Assembly (NCBI RefSeq): GCF_016865485.1
Contig: NZ_AP024452.1
Coordinates: forward strand, 890,501-954,500
DNA: 64,000 bases
Reading direction: 5' to 3'
From: Luteitalea sp. TBR-22
GTDB lineage: Bacteria; Acidobacteriota; Vicinamibacteria; Vicinamibacterales; Vicinamibacteraceae
Shown one piece after another: positions 1 to 7,879 of this stretch. The notes under the pieces are model-generated. The model saw only the letters and a program-made list of their open reading frames with translations, made no database searches and had not been told where the DNA came from. Each line of letters opens with the position of its first letter. The first letter of the stretch is position 1. The translations under genes were made by a program, and so were the position numbers.

Positions 1-276
1 CATCGTCATGCTGCCGCTCGAGTCGAGCATCACGGCGACGGTGACCGGCTGGATCTGGTTGTCGAAGAGGACGATCGGGACCTTGGTCTTCTCGTCGTAG
101 ATCTCGAAGTCGCCCTGCTCGAGGCCGGGCACCAGGCGCTTGTTGGCGTCGGTCACCGTGACGTACACGGGCACGTTCTGCGCGCCCACACGGAAGGTGG
201 GCTGCTGGGCCCGCAGCAGGCGGGTCGCGGCCAGCGTCGCAGGAACCGAGAGGAACAGGTCACGCCGGGTGATCAT
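1..276 (-). CDS. VWA-domain (VWFA-related) secreted protein, N-terminal part
   Basis: Partial gene: the 92 N-terminal codons read leftward and run off the window edge. The start ATG is at 276-274. The N-terminus (MITRRDLFLSVPATLAATRL) carries a twin-arginine-like RRDLF motif followed by a hydrophobic stretch, so export is likely. A beta-rich segment with VYVTVTD and FEIYDEK follows, then VAVMLDSSGSM, a MIDAS motif (DxSxS) opening a von Willebrand factor A domain. This order is typical of the VWFA-related family abundant in Acidobacteriota. The specific ligand is unknown. It is divergent from the gene at 302, leaving only 25 bp between the two starts. Confidence 0.8.
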   Translation of the reverse strand, partial: MITRRDLFLSVPATLAATRLLRAQQPTFRVGAQNVPVYVTVTDANKRLVPGLEQGDFEIYDEKTKVPIVLFDNQIQPVTVAVMLDSSGSMTM

Positions 277-301
277 GGTTCTAGCCTAGCAAAGGTCGAG
301 C

Positions 302-1357
302 ATGCGGACGGGACGGCGCGTCTTGACGCCACCACCGGCGGCGGCGACACTGGGCGCCGATTCCATGCCGACGCCCGTCGTCTCCACCACGGGACGCGGC
401 CTCCCTCGATGGGACGCCGCCGCGCTCGTCCTGGCCTGCCTCCTCGCGGTGGCCGGCCCGGACGCGTCGGCGCAACTGGGCGTCCGCGAGATGGCCGGCG
501 CCCCGACCTACCGCGAACTGCTGCATGCCGGCGACGTCCTGCTGGCCTACGTGCAGCCCTCGCCCGCTGACGGCCTGGAAGGCGCCGCCCTGCGGCTCAC
601 CGAGCGCGGGCGCACCCGCGACATCTCGCTCGAGGGCTCGTTGACCGCGCGCCTCGCCCGCGGCATCGGGCGGGTGTGGTGGCTGCCCGACGCCCGTCGG
701 GCGATCCTCCACGTCGATCCCGCCCACGATGCGGCCGGCCTGCTGATCGTCGACGCGGCGACCGACCGGGTGATCGATGCGGTGATCGGCCGCGACCTCA
801 CGCCCTCGCCCACGGGACGCCACTGGGCCTTCGAGGAGGACGCCCCCAGGCACGCCGCCGCCTGGCCCAACACCGAGACGGTCTACGCGATCTACGACGC
901 GGCCACCGGCGCGGAGGCCCTCGCGCGGGCCTGTCCGACGGCCGACGATCGCTGCCGCGGCGAGGTGGTCTTCCTGCCGGACCGACTGGCGCTGTGCCAC
1001 GGCATCGCGCGCGAGCGTGGGGGCTCCTGCCTCGTGCCGGGCCGCCTCCCGCGGCATGCCCGCCGGTCGCCCTTCTCGTGGTTGTCGCCGTCCGAGGTCG
1101 CCTGGGTCGACGTCGATCTCACGCGCGAGGAGGCCACGCTGGTGCTGGCGACCGTCCGCGAGGACGCCCCGGCGCGCGTCCACACCGTGCCGCTCGAACG
1201 TTCCCGCGTCATCGAGGACGTCGACCTGCCGCCCGTCCGCGAGGCCTGGCGCATCGATCGGATCACGCGCGACGGCGACCCGTCGCGCGTCTGGCTCCAT
1301 TTCCGCACTCGCGTGCCGCAGGCGCCGCTGCAGCGCCTCGGCATCCGACTTTTCTGA
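302..1357 (+). CDS. Secreted hypothetical protein
   Basis: I do not recognise the family of this 351-residue product. A hydrophobic stretch (about residues 38-55, AALVLACLLAVAG) followed by DASA looks like a signal peptide. It fits better with the internal ATG at 365 (MPTPVVSTTG) than with the first ATG at 302, which has a purine-rich AAAGGTCGAG just upstream. The body alternates short beta-like segments and contains WWLPDARRAIL and WLSPSEVAWVD, which suggests a beta-propeller-like or TolB-like fold; that is inference only. The stop lies 16 bp before the amidohydrolase start, so the two are probably co-transcribed. Confidence 0.6.
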   Translation: MRTGRRVLTPPPAAATLGADSMPTPVVSTTGRGLPRWDAAALVLACLLAVAGPDASAQLGVREMAGAPTYRELLHAGDVLLAYVQPSPADGLEGAALRLTERGRTRDISLEGSLTARLARGIGRVWWLPDARRAILHVDPAHDAAGLLIVDAATDRVIDAVIGRDLTPSPTGRHWAFEEDAPRHAAAWPNTETVYAIYDAATGAEALARACPTADDRCRGEVVFLPDRLALCHGIARERGGSCLVPGRLPRHARRSPFSWLSPSEVAWVDVDLTREEATLVLATVREDAPARVHTVPLERSRVIEDVDLPPVREAWRIDRITRDGDPSRVWLHFRTRVPQAPLQRLGIRLF

Positions 1358-1373
1358 GAGAGGCTTGGACGAG

Positions 1374-2900
1374 ATGGCACGAGGATGGCTCTCGCGGCGG
1401 ACGTGGCCGCTGGCGGCACTGGTCACGATGGTGGGCGCGGCCGTGATGGCGCCGTCGGCGCAGGTGCGTCCGGCGGGCCGCGACACCGCCGTCCATGCGC
1501 GCAAGCCGGCGCGTCTGCTGATCCGGCACGCGATGGTGATCTACGGCAACGGCAAGCCGCCCTACGGGCCGATGGACATCCTCGTGCAGGACGGGACGAT
1601 CGCCAACGTCGCGCCGTCGCTGCCCGTCGAGGCCGACGCGGTGATCGACGCAACCGGCAAGTACGTGATGCCGGGGCTTGTCGACACCCACATGCACTGG
1701 CACGACGAGCGCGCCGGCATCCCGATGCCGATCCAGTACGAGCGCAACCTGTACCTGGCCAACGGCGTCACGCTCACCCGCGAGAACGGCGGCAACTTCA
1801 CCAAGAGCAAGCAGTGGCAGGCCGAGTCGGCCGCCGACCAGATCGTCGCGCCGCGCATGCAGGTCTATTGGGTCGTGTCGCGCGGCAACGGGACGGCCGA
1901 GGCCATCCGCGCCAACGTCCGCGAGGCGAAGGCGCGCGGCGCCGACGGCCTGAAGATCTTCGGCATGGATCGCGATCAGCTCGAGGCGACCATGGCGGAG
2001 GCCAGGGCGCAGGGCCTGAAGACCACCACGCACATCGCCGTCGAGGAGGTCACGGCGAAGGACTTCGCGGAGCTCGGCGTCGATTCCATCGAGCACTTCT
2101 ACGGCATCGCCGACGCGGCGCTCGACGGCGTACAGCACTTCCCGGCCGACATGAACTACAGCAACGAGCTGATGCGGTTCTCGCGGGCCGGCGAGCTGTA
2201 CGCGCAGGCCGACCCGAAGAAGCTCGACGAGGTGCTCGACCTGATGGTGGCAAAGAAGGTGGCCTGGAGCCCGACGCTCTCGATCTACGAGGCCAGCCGC
2301 GACGTCATCAAGGCGCAGAACCTGCCCTGGTACAAGGAATACCTCCACCCGGCGCTGCAGGCCTTCTTCGAGCCGAACCTGGCCAACCACGGGTCCTACT
2401 TCGTGGGCTGGACCAACACGATGGAGGTGCGCTGGAAGCAGCAGTACCGCATCTGGATGGACGCCCTGAAGTCGTTCGGCAACAAGGGCGGCGTCATCAC
2501 CACCGGTGACGACGCCGGGTTCATCCACTCGCTGTACGGTTTCGGCCTCGTGCGCGAGCTCGAGCTGCACGAGGAGGCCGGCTTCCACCCGCTCGACGTC
2601 ATCAAGCACGGCACCGTCAACGGCGCGACGCTGCTGGGCATGGGCGACAAGCTGGGACGCGTGCGCCAGGGCTTCCTCGCCGACCTGCTGGTGGTGAACG
2701 GCAATCCGCTCGAGAACCTGCGCGTGCTGAACCCGTATGGCGTCGAGGTGATGAAGGATGGCCGCATGACCCGCGGCGGCGGCATCGAGTGGACGATCAA
2801 GAACGGCATCCCGTACCACGTGCCGACGCTGATGAAGGAAGTCAAGGCCATGGTCGAGGCCGACAGGAAGAAGCCCGAGGCGCGGCCGACCGCGCCGTGA
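1374..2900 (+). CDS. Exported metal-dependent amidohydrolase
   Basis: 508 residues. The N-terminus (RRTWPLAALVTMVGAAVMAP) is a signal peptide. The mature part follows the amidohydrolase superfamily layout: a composite beta domain (VIYGNGKPPYGPMDILVQDG), the metal-binding HxH in GLVDTHMHWHDE (about residues 104-112), later histidines in THIAVEE and SIEHFYG, a final aspartate in TTGDDAG, and the C-terminal ADLLVVNGNPLENL strand typical of imidazolonepropionase/prolidase-type amidohydrolases. The substrate cannot be told from sequence; a cyclic amide or dipeptide is plausible. The start ATG at 1374 was chosen because it precedes the signal peptide, has a GA-rich upstream segment and leaves a 16-bp gap to the preceding stop. 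Confidence 0.85.
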   Translation: MARGWLSRRTWPLAALVTMVGAAVMAPSAQVRPAGRDTAVHARKPARLLIRHAMVIYGNGKPPYGPMDILVQDGTIANVAPSLPVEADAVIDATGKYVMPGLVDTHMHWHDERAGIPMPIQYERNLYLANGVTLTRENGGNFTKSKQWQAESAADQIVAPRMQVYWVVSRGNGTAEAIRANVREAKARGADGLKIFGMDRDQLEATMAEARAQGLKTTTHIAVEEVTAKDFAELGVDSIEHFYGIADAALDGVQHFPADMNYSNELMRFSRAGELYAQADPKKLDEVLDLMVAKKVAWSPTLSIYEASRDVIKAQNLPWYKEYLHPALQAFFEPNLANHGSYFVGWTNTMEVRWKQQYRIWMDALKSFGNKGGVITTGDDAGFIHSLYGFGLVRELELHEEAGFHPLDVIKHGTVNGATLLGMGDKLGRVRQGFLADLLVVNGNPLENLRVLNPYGVEVMKDGRMTRGGGIEWTIKNGIPYHVPTLMKEVKAMVEADRKKPEARPTAP

Positions 2901-3569
2901 GTGACGGCCGCGATGCTGCGACGCGGGAATGCCGGGAGGATGGGGCGGCACGGGCAGCCTGACATGAGCGGGGTCGGTGCCGTGGTCGGTGTGGTGGAGC
3001 GTGGCAGCACGGCCGTGCTGGTGACCATCGGGCCCGACATGCGAGTGCTCGACAGGCGTCGCGTCGACCTCATCGCGCCTGGCCTGCCGACGCACCCGCA
3101 TCATCACGAGGGCTCGTGGGCGGTGGGACGCTATCTGGGGACACCCGGGGCCAGGCCGATGCCGCTGGCCGACGCGGTGGCGCTCGTGGAGCAGGTGCGC
3201 GCATCGGCCGAGCGCCTTGCAGGCTCGGCGCTCGACTCGCTGGCCGCCGACGTCCCTGCACCGATCACGCGCCTGGCCCTCCGCGCGTGCCCGCCGCTTC
3301 CGCCGACCGTCGAGGCGCGCATCCGGGACCACCGGGCGCAGGCGATGGCCGACTCCGTCATGTACCGACGAGCGTTGGCCGGCGCAGCGAGCGAGCGCGG
3401 CTGGTCCGTGCACTGGTACGACGTCGACCGCGTGCACCTCGAGGTCGCGGCCGTGCTGGGCCGCGACGACGTGGAGGTCGCCCTTCGCGAGATGGGCCGT
3501 GGACTCGGGCCGCCGTGGCAGGAGGCGCATCGTCGGGCCGCCGCGGCGGCGCTTGCCGCACGCCGCTGA
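2901..3569 (+). CDS. Conserved hypothetical protein
   Basis: Up to 222 residues with no recognised family. The start is uncertain: a GTG directly abuts the upstream stop (2901), with in-frame ATGs at 2913, 2940 and 2964. The last begins MSGVGAVVGVVERG, where the beta-rich core starts. The core has alternating strands and helices (VVGVVERGSTAVLVTIGP, then helices rich in Ala and Arg, then WSVHWYDVDRVH), which could be an RNase H-like fold; this is a guess. No signal peptide or membrane segment is visible, so it is probably cytosolic. It may head the 3.7-6.7 kb run of small enzymes, although a ~100-bp gap separates it from the next gene. Confidence 0.55.
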   Translation: MTAAMLRRGNAGRMGRHGQPDMSGVGAVVGVVERGSTAVLVTIGPDMRVLDRRRVDLIAPGLPTHPHHHEGSWAVGRYLGTPGARPMPLADAVALVEQVRASAERLAGSALDSLAADVPAPITRLALRACPPLPPTVEARIRDHRAQAMADSVMYRRALAGAASERGWSVHWYDVDRVHLEVAAVLGRDDVEVALREMGRGLGPPWQEAHRRAAAAALAARR

Positions 3570-3667
3570 GCTTTGCGCGCGACACCCTGGTGTGGTCGCA
3601 TAGTGGCCGGCGTCCTGCTCACGTCGTGTGGGTCCTGCGCGCGCCGAGAGACGGAGGTCCACGCCAC

Positions 3668-4207
3668 ATGGCCAGGTCGCAACCACACGCCCTCCTGGAG
3701 GTGCTGCGGGCCCGCTTCGCCGCGCACGGCCAACGGCACGCCGGCACCGAGTGGGACGACGTGCAGGCGAGGCTGCAGAAGCATCCCACTGCCCTGAAGG
3801 TTCTCGCCGAGATGGAGGCCACCGGTGGTGAGCCCGACCTCGTCGACCTGGGCGACGGCGCGTTGCGCTTCGTCGACTGCGCGCCTGAGAGCCCGGCGGG
3901 CCGGCGGAGTCTCTGCTACGACAGGCAGGCACGCGTGGGGCGCAAGAACAACGCCCCGTCCGGGAGCGCCGTCGAAATGGCTGAAGCCATGGGCCTCGCG
4001 CTGCTCACCGAGGACCAGTACCGGGCGCTGCAGGGGCTCGGCGAGTTCGACAGGAAGACCTCGAGCTGGATCGGCACGCCCGAGGACGTCCGATCACTGG
4101 GGGGAGCGCTCTTCTGCGACCGCCGCTTCGGCCGCGTGTTCACGTACCACAACGGCGCGGATTCGTATTACGCGGCGCGCGGCTTCCGCGGCGCGCTGCT
4201 CCTGTAG
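3668..4207 (+). CDS. DUF4256 family protein
   Basis: 179 residues matching the full length of the DUF4256 family: LLEVLRARFAAHGQRH near the N-terminus, WDDVQARL, EMEATGGEPDLVDL, the very conserved ESPAGRRSLCYDR, then KTSSWIGTPEDVRSLGGALF and the C-terminal FTYHNGADSYYAARGFRG. The function of the family is not known to me. The start ATG at 3668 follows a GA-rich leader and sits where the family begins. There is no signal peptide. A methyltransferase follows after about 10 bp on the same strand. Confidence 0.85.
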   Translation: MARSQPHALLEVLRARFAAHGQRHAGTEWDDVQARLQKHPTALKVLAEMEATGGEPDLVDLGDGALRFVDCAPESPAGRRSLCYDRQARVGRKNNAPSGSAVEMAEAMGLALLTEDQYRALQGLGEFDRKTSSWIGTPEDVRSLGGALFCDRRFGRVFTYHNGADSYYAARGFRGALLL

Positions 4208-4217
4208 CTGGAGCCGC

Positions 4218-4616
4218 GTGTCGCCAGGGCAGCCGCGCGTGAGTGAGCGCCTGGTGCGACTCGTCGAGGCACTGGAGATCCGCCCGGGGGATCAGGTGCT
4301 CGAAGTCGGCTGCGGCCACGGCGTGGCGGCCGGCCTGGTCTGCGAGCGACTTCGCACCGGCCATCTCGTGGCAATCGACAGGTCGCCCGCGATGATCGCG
4401 GCTGCCACCAGGCGCAATCGACCGCATGTCGCGGCCGGTACGGTGGAGTTCCTCGTCGCCGACGTGCGCGAGTACGCCCCGGGGGCGCGGCGCTTCGACA
4501 GGATCTTCGCGGCGCGGGTCGGGCTCTTTCATCGCGAGCCTCATCTGGTGCACGCGCTGCTCGATCGTTGGCTGGCGCCCAGAGGGCGGATCGTCGTGGT
4601 GTACGACGAACCGTGA
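4218..4616 (+). CDS. Small class I SAM-dependent methyltransferase
   Basis: 132 residues. The N-terminal half carries motif I (VLEVGCGHGVAAGL, about residues 26-39), the acidic residue at the end of beta-2 (VAIDRSPAMI), and later FLVADVREY and a final strand (GRIVVVYDEP). This is a Rossmann methyltransferase core without the usual C-terminal beta hairpin, so it is short for the family (about 200 residues or more). It is either a minimal enzyme or a C-terminally reduced one. Start: GTG at 4218; an in-frame GTG at 4239 (MSERLVRLVE) is also possible. The substrate is unknown. It lies between DUF4256 and the DinB-Arr gene. Confidence 0.65.
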   Translation: MSPGQPRVSERLVRLVEALEIRPGDQVLEVGCGHGVAAGLVCERLRTGHLVAIDRSPAMIAAATRRNRPHVAAGTVEFLVADVREYAPGARRFDRIFAARVGLFHREPHLVHALLDRWLAPRGRIVVVYDEP

Positions 4617-4656
4617 ACCGGCGCGCGCGACACGGAGACAGGATGGTGCAGGACCG

Positions 4657-5562
4657 ATGAACGAGACCCGCCGACTGCTGCAGCACTTCCTGGCAGCGAT
4701 TGCCTACCGGACGCAGAAGGCCCTGCGGGGCGCGCCGGACGACTTCGGCGAGTTCCGCGCCGGGGTCCACGTGCGAACGCCGCACGAGCTCGTGTGGCAC
4801 ATGACCGGCGTCATCGGGTACGCCCGCACGATGCTCCACGGCGGCGTGTTCGCGCCGCCCCGTCTGGCGACCCTCGCCGACGAGGTGACGCGCTTCCACG
4901 AGGTGCTCGCGCGCTTGCGTGACGACCTGGCCGACGCCGGACTCGAGGCGCAGATCAGCGACGAGCAGTTCCTGCAGGGGCCGCTCGCCGACGCGATGAC
5001 GCACGCCGGCCAGCTCGCGATGTTGCGGCGCCTGGCGGGGTCGCCGGTGCCGTCGGAGAACTTCATCCACGCAGCCGTCACCGCCGCGAACGTGAGCGGC
5101 GAGCAGCCGCTGCCGGCAGCGCCGGACCCGTGGTGGACGCCCGATCAGCCGCCCCTGCCACCGGCGCCGGAGCCGCTTGGGGTCGAAGGCCTCACCTACT
5201 ACCACGGCACGCGCGCCGACCTGAAGCCCGGGGACGTCATCCAACCTGGCTCGGCGTCGAACTACACGGACCGGCGGTCGCCCTGGGTCTACTTCAGCGC
5301 AACGCTCGACGCCGCCACATGGGGCGCGGAACTGGCGCGCGGGGAAGGGCGAGAGCGCATCTACGTCGTCGAGCCGACCGGACCGTTCGAAGACGACCCC
5401 AACCTCACCGACAAGAAGTTCCCTGGCAACCCGACCAGGTCGTATCGTTCCCGCGAACCACTCCGGATCATCGGCGAGCATACGGGGTGGACCGGGCATG
5501 GCGCGGAGGTCGTCCAGGCGATGAAGGACGCCATCGCCGGCCTCGAGCCGATCGACGATTGA
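4657..5562 (+). CDS. DinB-like / Arr-type (rifamycin ADP-ribosyltransferase) fusion protein
   Basis: 301 residues in two parts. Residues 1-150 form a helical DinB/YfiT-like four-helix bundle (RTPHELVWHMTGVIGYA, ADAMTHAGQLAMLRRLAG). After a Pro-rich linker (about 152-175), residues 179-281 match rifampin ADP-ribosyltransferase closely: YYHGTRADLKPGD, VYFSATLDAATWGAELA, IYVVEPTGPFEDDPN, TDKKFPGNPT, SYRSREPLRIIGE. The Arr family active-site residues His, Tyr and Asp correspond to H183, Y212 and D246/D247. Arr inactivates rifamycins by ADP-ribosylation using NAD+. The usual Arr is a free-standing protein of about 140 residues, so the DinB half is the unusual part. Start ATG at 4657; the next gene begins 33 bp after the stop. 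Confidence 0.85.
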   Translation: MNETRRLLQHFLAAIAYRTQKALRGAPDDFGEFRAGVHVRTPHELVWHMTGVIGYARTMLHGGVFAPPRLATLADEVTRFHEVLARLRDDLADAGLEAQISDEQFLQGPLADAMTHAGQLAMLRRLAGSPVPSENFIHAAVTAANVSGEQPLPAAPDPWWTPDQPPLPPAPEPLGVEGLTYYHGTRADLKPGDVIQPGSASNYTDRRSPWVYFSATLDAATWGAELARGEGRERIYVVEPTGPFEDDPNLTDKKFPGNPTRSYRSREPLRIIGEHTGWTGHGAEVVQAMKDAIAGLEPIDD

Positions 5563-5595
5563 GCTCGCCCATGCCAGGAGCAGCGGAGGAGTGAC

Positions 5596-6234
5596 GTGAA
5601 CGGACCGGACCCGCGCAACCCGCACCCGATGGCGGGCTTTCCGCAGGTGTGCTTCATCAGGAACACCGTCAGCAACCCGAACATCATCGTCGGCGACTAC
5701 ACGTACTACGACGATCCGGAGGACTCCGAGGGCTTCGAGCGGAACGTCCTCTACCACTTTCCGTTCGTCGGCGACCGCCTGGTGATCGGGAAGTTCTGCG
5801 CCATCGCGCGCGGCGTGCAGTTCATCATGAACGGCGCCAACCACCGGATGTCGGGCATCTCCACCTACCCGTTCGAGATCTTCGGCAACGGGTGGGAGGC
5901 CGTCGCGCCGGCTGACGGCGAGCTGCTGCACAAGGGCGACACCGTGATCGGCAACGACGTGTGGATTGGCTACGAGTCCCTGGTGATGCCGGGCGTCCAC
6001 ATCGGCAACGGGGCCATCGTCGCGGCGCGTTCGGTGGTGGTCAGCGACGTGCCGGCGTACGCCATCGTCGGCGGCAATCCGGCGCGGGTGATCAGGGAGC
6101 GCTTCCCGCGTGACGTCGCCGCGAGGCTCGAGTCCATCGCGTGGTGGGACTGGCCGATCGACAAGGTGACGCAGCACCTGCAGGTGATCGTGTCCGGCGA
6201 CGTGGATGCCCTCGAAGCATGCGCCAGGTCGTGA
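5596..6234 (+). CDS. Vat-type xenobiotic O-acetyltransferase (left-handed beta-helix)
   Basis: 212 residues, the normal length for the Vat/CatB xenobiotic acetyltransferases, which acetylate streptogramin A or chloramphenicol using acetyl-CoA. Visible features are the hexapeptide repeats (LVIGKFCAIARGVQFI; TVIGNDVWIGYESLVMPGVHIGNGAIVAARSVV), the catalytic His in MNGANHRM (H83), STYPFEIFG, and the C-terminal SIAWWDWPIDKV. These match the Vat family better than generic maltose or serine acetyltransferases. Whether this copy acts on an antibiotic is unproven. Start GTG at 5596 with CGGAGGAG just upstream. It directly follows the Arr fusion and precedes a VOC gene. Confidence 0.85.
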   Translation: MNGPDPRNPHPMAGFPQVCFIRNTVSNPNIIVGDYTYYDDPEDSEGFERNVLYHFPFVGDRLVIGKFCAIARGVQFIMNGANHRMSGISTYPFEIFGNGWEAVAPADGELLHKGDTVIGNDVWIGYESLVMPGVHIGNGAIVAARSVVVSDVPAYAIVGGNPARVIRERFPRDVAARLESIAWWDWPIDKVTQHLQVIVSGDVDALEACARS

Positions 6235-6262
6235 CCATCGGACATCCGGGACGGGAGGCCCC

Positions 6263-6697
6263 ATGCGACTGGTCAGCACCGTGATCTACGTGGACGACGT
6301 CGTGAGGACCATCGGGTTCTACGAGGCGGCGTTCGGCTGCGGCGTGAAGTTCCTGGACGCGGATGTCCGGATGCCCGGGCGCATCGACGGACAGGTCTAC
6401 CAGTTCGCCGAACTCGACGTGGCAGGCGCGACCCTGCAGTTCGGCACCCATGCCCTCGGGGCCCTGTTGATGCCTGGCTTCGAGCGTCCGTCAGGCGGCG
6501 GACCGTCGGGCGTGGAGATCGCCTTCTACACCGACGACGTCCCGGGCGCGTTCGCGCGTGCGGTTGCGGCGGGCGCCACGCCGCTGCGCGCGCCGGAAAC
6601 GATGCCCTGGGGGCAGGAGGTCGCCTACGTGCGCAGCCTGGAGGGCACGTTCATCGGCCTGTGCGCGCCGATTGGCGAGCCCGCCGACCCGTCCTAG
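6263..6697 (+). CDS. VOC-family (glyoxalase/bleomycin resistance fold) protein
   Basis: 144 residues with two beta-alpha-beta-beta-beta units of the vicinal oxygen chelate fold: VIYVDDVVRTIGFYEAAFGC at the N-terminus and EIAFYTDDVPGAFARAVAAG in the second half, ending EVAYVRSLEGTFIGLCAP. Family members include glyoxalases, dioxygenases and drug-sequestering proteins, and the sequence does not settle which. Start ATG at 6263, preceded by GGGAGG at a good distance. It closes the plus-strand run of small modifying enzymes. Confidence 0.8.
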   Translation: MRLVSTVIYVDDVVRTIGFYEAAFGCGVKFLDADVRMPGRIDGQVYQFAELDVAGATLQFGTHALGALLMPGFERPSGGGPSGVEIAFYTDDVPGAFARAVAAGATPLRAPETMPWGQEVAYVRSLEGTFIGLCAPIGEPADPS

Positions 6698-6725
6698 GAG
6701 TACGGCTGGAGTCGGGTGCTGCCGG

Positions 6726-7832
6726 TCAAGCGCCGCAGGGGCCGAGCGACGCCGGGTCGAACGCGGCGAACACGATCGCGCTCACCGTGCCGCGCTCGTA
6801 CAGGATCCCGACGCGGCCGTCGGGCAGCGTCGCCAGCGTGGAGTACGACGCGGCCCCCGGCTCGACGACCAGGCGCGACGTCCAGGTCGCCCCGTCATCG
6901 CACGACTGCTTGACGACGATGTTCTCGCGCCTGTCGCGGCTCTCGGTGTTGCTGAAGAGGAGCACGCGCGCGCCGGCCGAACCGGACGGGGCCTCGGGAT
7001 GCAGGCGCACGATGGCGCCGTTGTTGGCCGGGTCGATGAGCTGCGGCTCGTCGCGCCACCCGGTCCACGTGGCGCCCCCGTCGGAAGAGAACGCCACCTT
7101 GCGGTATGGCTTGGCGCGGCTGTTCAGCATCAGGCGTCCGTCGGAGAGTTCGACGGTCTTGTTCTCGTCGGCGCCGGGCCCGACCAGTGCGCCCATGCGC
7201 CACGTGTCGCCGTGGTCGTCGCTGTACGCGCTGGCGGCGAAGACCTCCTTGCCGCGGCGCACCACGTACTGCTGCACGAGGCGCCCCGCGTACCTGCCGT
7301 AGCGCAACTGGATGCCCTGGCCCGATGCGGCGAAGATGCCGCCCCACGCCGGATCCTTGATCGCGCCGGTGATGCGGCGATGCGTCCAGGTGAGGCCGTC
7401 GTCGTCCGAACAGGAGTAGTCGGCCTGCTGGACGTCCGGGTCGTCGTGACGGTTGCCGGTGGCCGAGCCGAAGAATCCCTGCCGCACGCTCGCGGCGTAG
7501 AAGAGGAAGATGCGTCGCGTCGTCCTGTCGACGACGAAGCTGGGATCGCCGAAGCCGGCCGGGCCGTCGGCACCGCGCACCACCGACTGTGGACCCCACG
7601 TGGCGCCGCCGTCGGTGCTGCGCCTGATCACGACGCTGATCGGGTCGGGCAGGTCCTTCAGCGTCGGCCGTGCGTCCCACGCGGCCAGCAGCGTGCCGCG
7701 CGTGGTCACCGTGAGCGCCGGGATGCGATAGAACGGCGAGCCGACACCGGCCACGGCCAGATCCTGTTGTCGCATCGCTGGCGACTGGACGCCGAGCAGC
7801 AGCGCCAGCAGGGAGATCGGCAGGAGTCGCAC
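6726..7832 (-). CDS. Secreted sialidase (exo-alpha-sialidase, BNR repeats)
   Basis: 368 residues with an N-terminal signal peptide (LLPISLLALLLGV). The sequence shows the sialidase arginine motif (FYRIPAL, about residues 34-40) and five Asp boxes: STDGGATW, SDDDGLTW, SDDHGDTW, SSDGGATW and SCDDGATW, the mark of a six-bladed beta-propeller sialidase. It also has a conserved GDPSFVVD and a late acid/Tyr region (GILYERGT). It probably releases terminal sialic acids from glycoproteins outside the cytoplasm. It is convergent with the VOC gene (28 bp apart) and divergent from the alcohol dehydrogenase at 7880. Confidence 0.88.
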   Translation of the reverse strand: MRLLPISLLALLLGVQSPAMRQQDLAVAGVGSPFYRIPALTVTTRGTLLAAWDARPTLKDLPDPISVVIRRSTDGGATWGPQSVVRGADGPAGFGDPSFVVDRTTRRIFLFYAASVRQGFFGSATGNRHDDPDVQQADYSCSDDDGLTWTHRRITGAIKDPAWGGIFAASGQGIQLRYGRYAGRLVQQYVVRRGKEVFAASAYSDDHGDTWRMGALVGPGADENKTVELSDGRLMLNSRAKPYRKVAFSSDGGATWTGWRDEPQLIDPANNGAIVRLHPEAPSGSAGARVLLFSNTESRDRRENIVVKQSCDDGATWTSRLVVEPGAASYSTLATLPDGRVGILYERGTVSAIVFAAFDPASLGPCGA

Positions 7833-7879
7833 GCGCGCATGATACGCGCAGCCGCCCGAGGCGGTAGGCTGGAGGTCGC

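Noticed and set aside
1263-3932. Very long open frame (889 codons) on the strand opposite the amidohydrolase region
   Set aside because: It mirrors a well-supported gene with clear motifs, spans several real genes, and its product is Arg/His/Val-rich without recognisable domains. In GC-rich DNA the opposite strand of real genes is often open.
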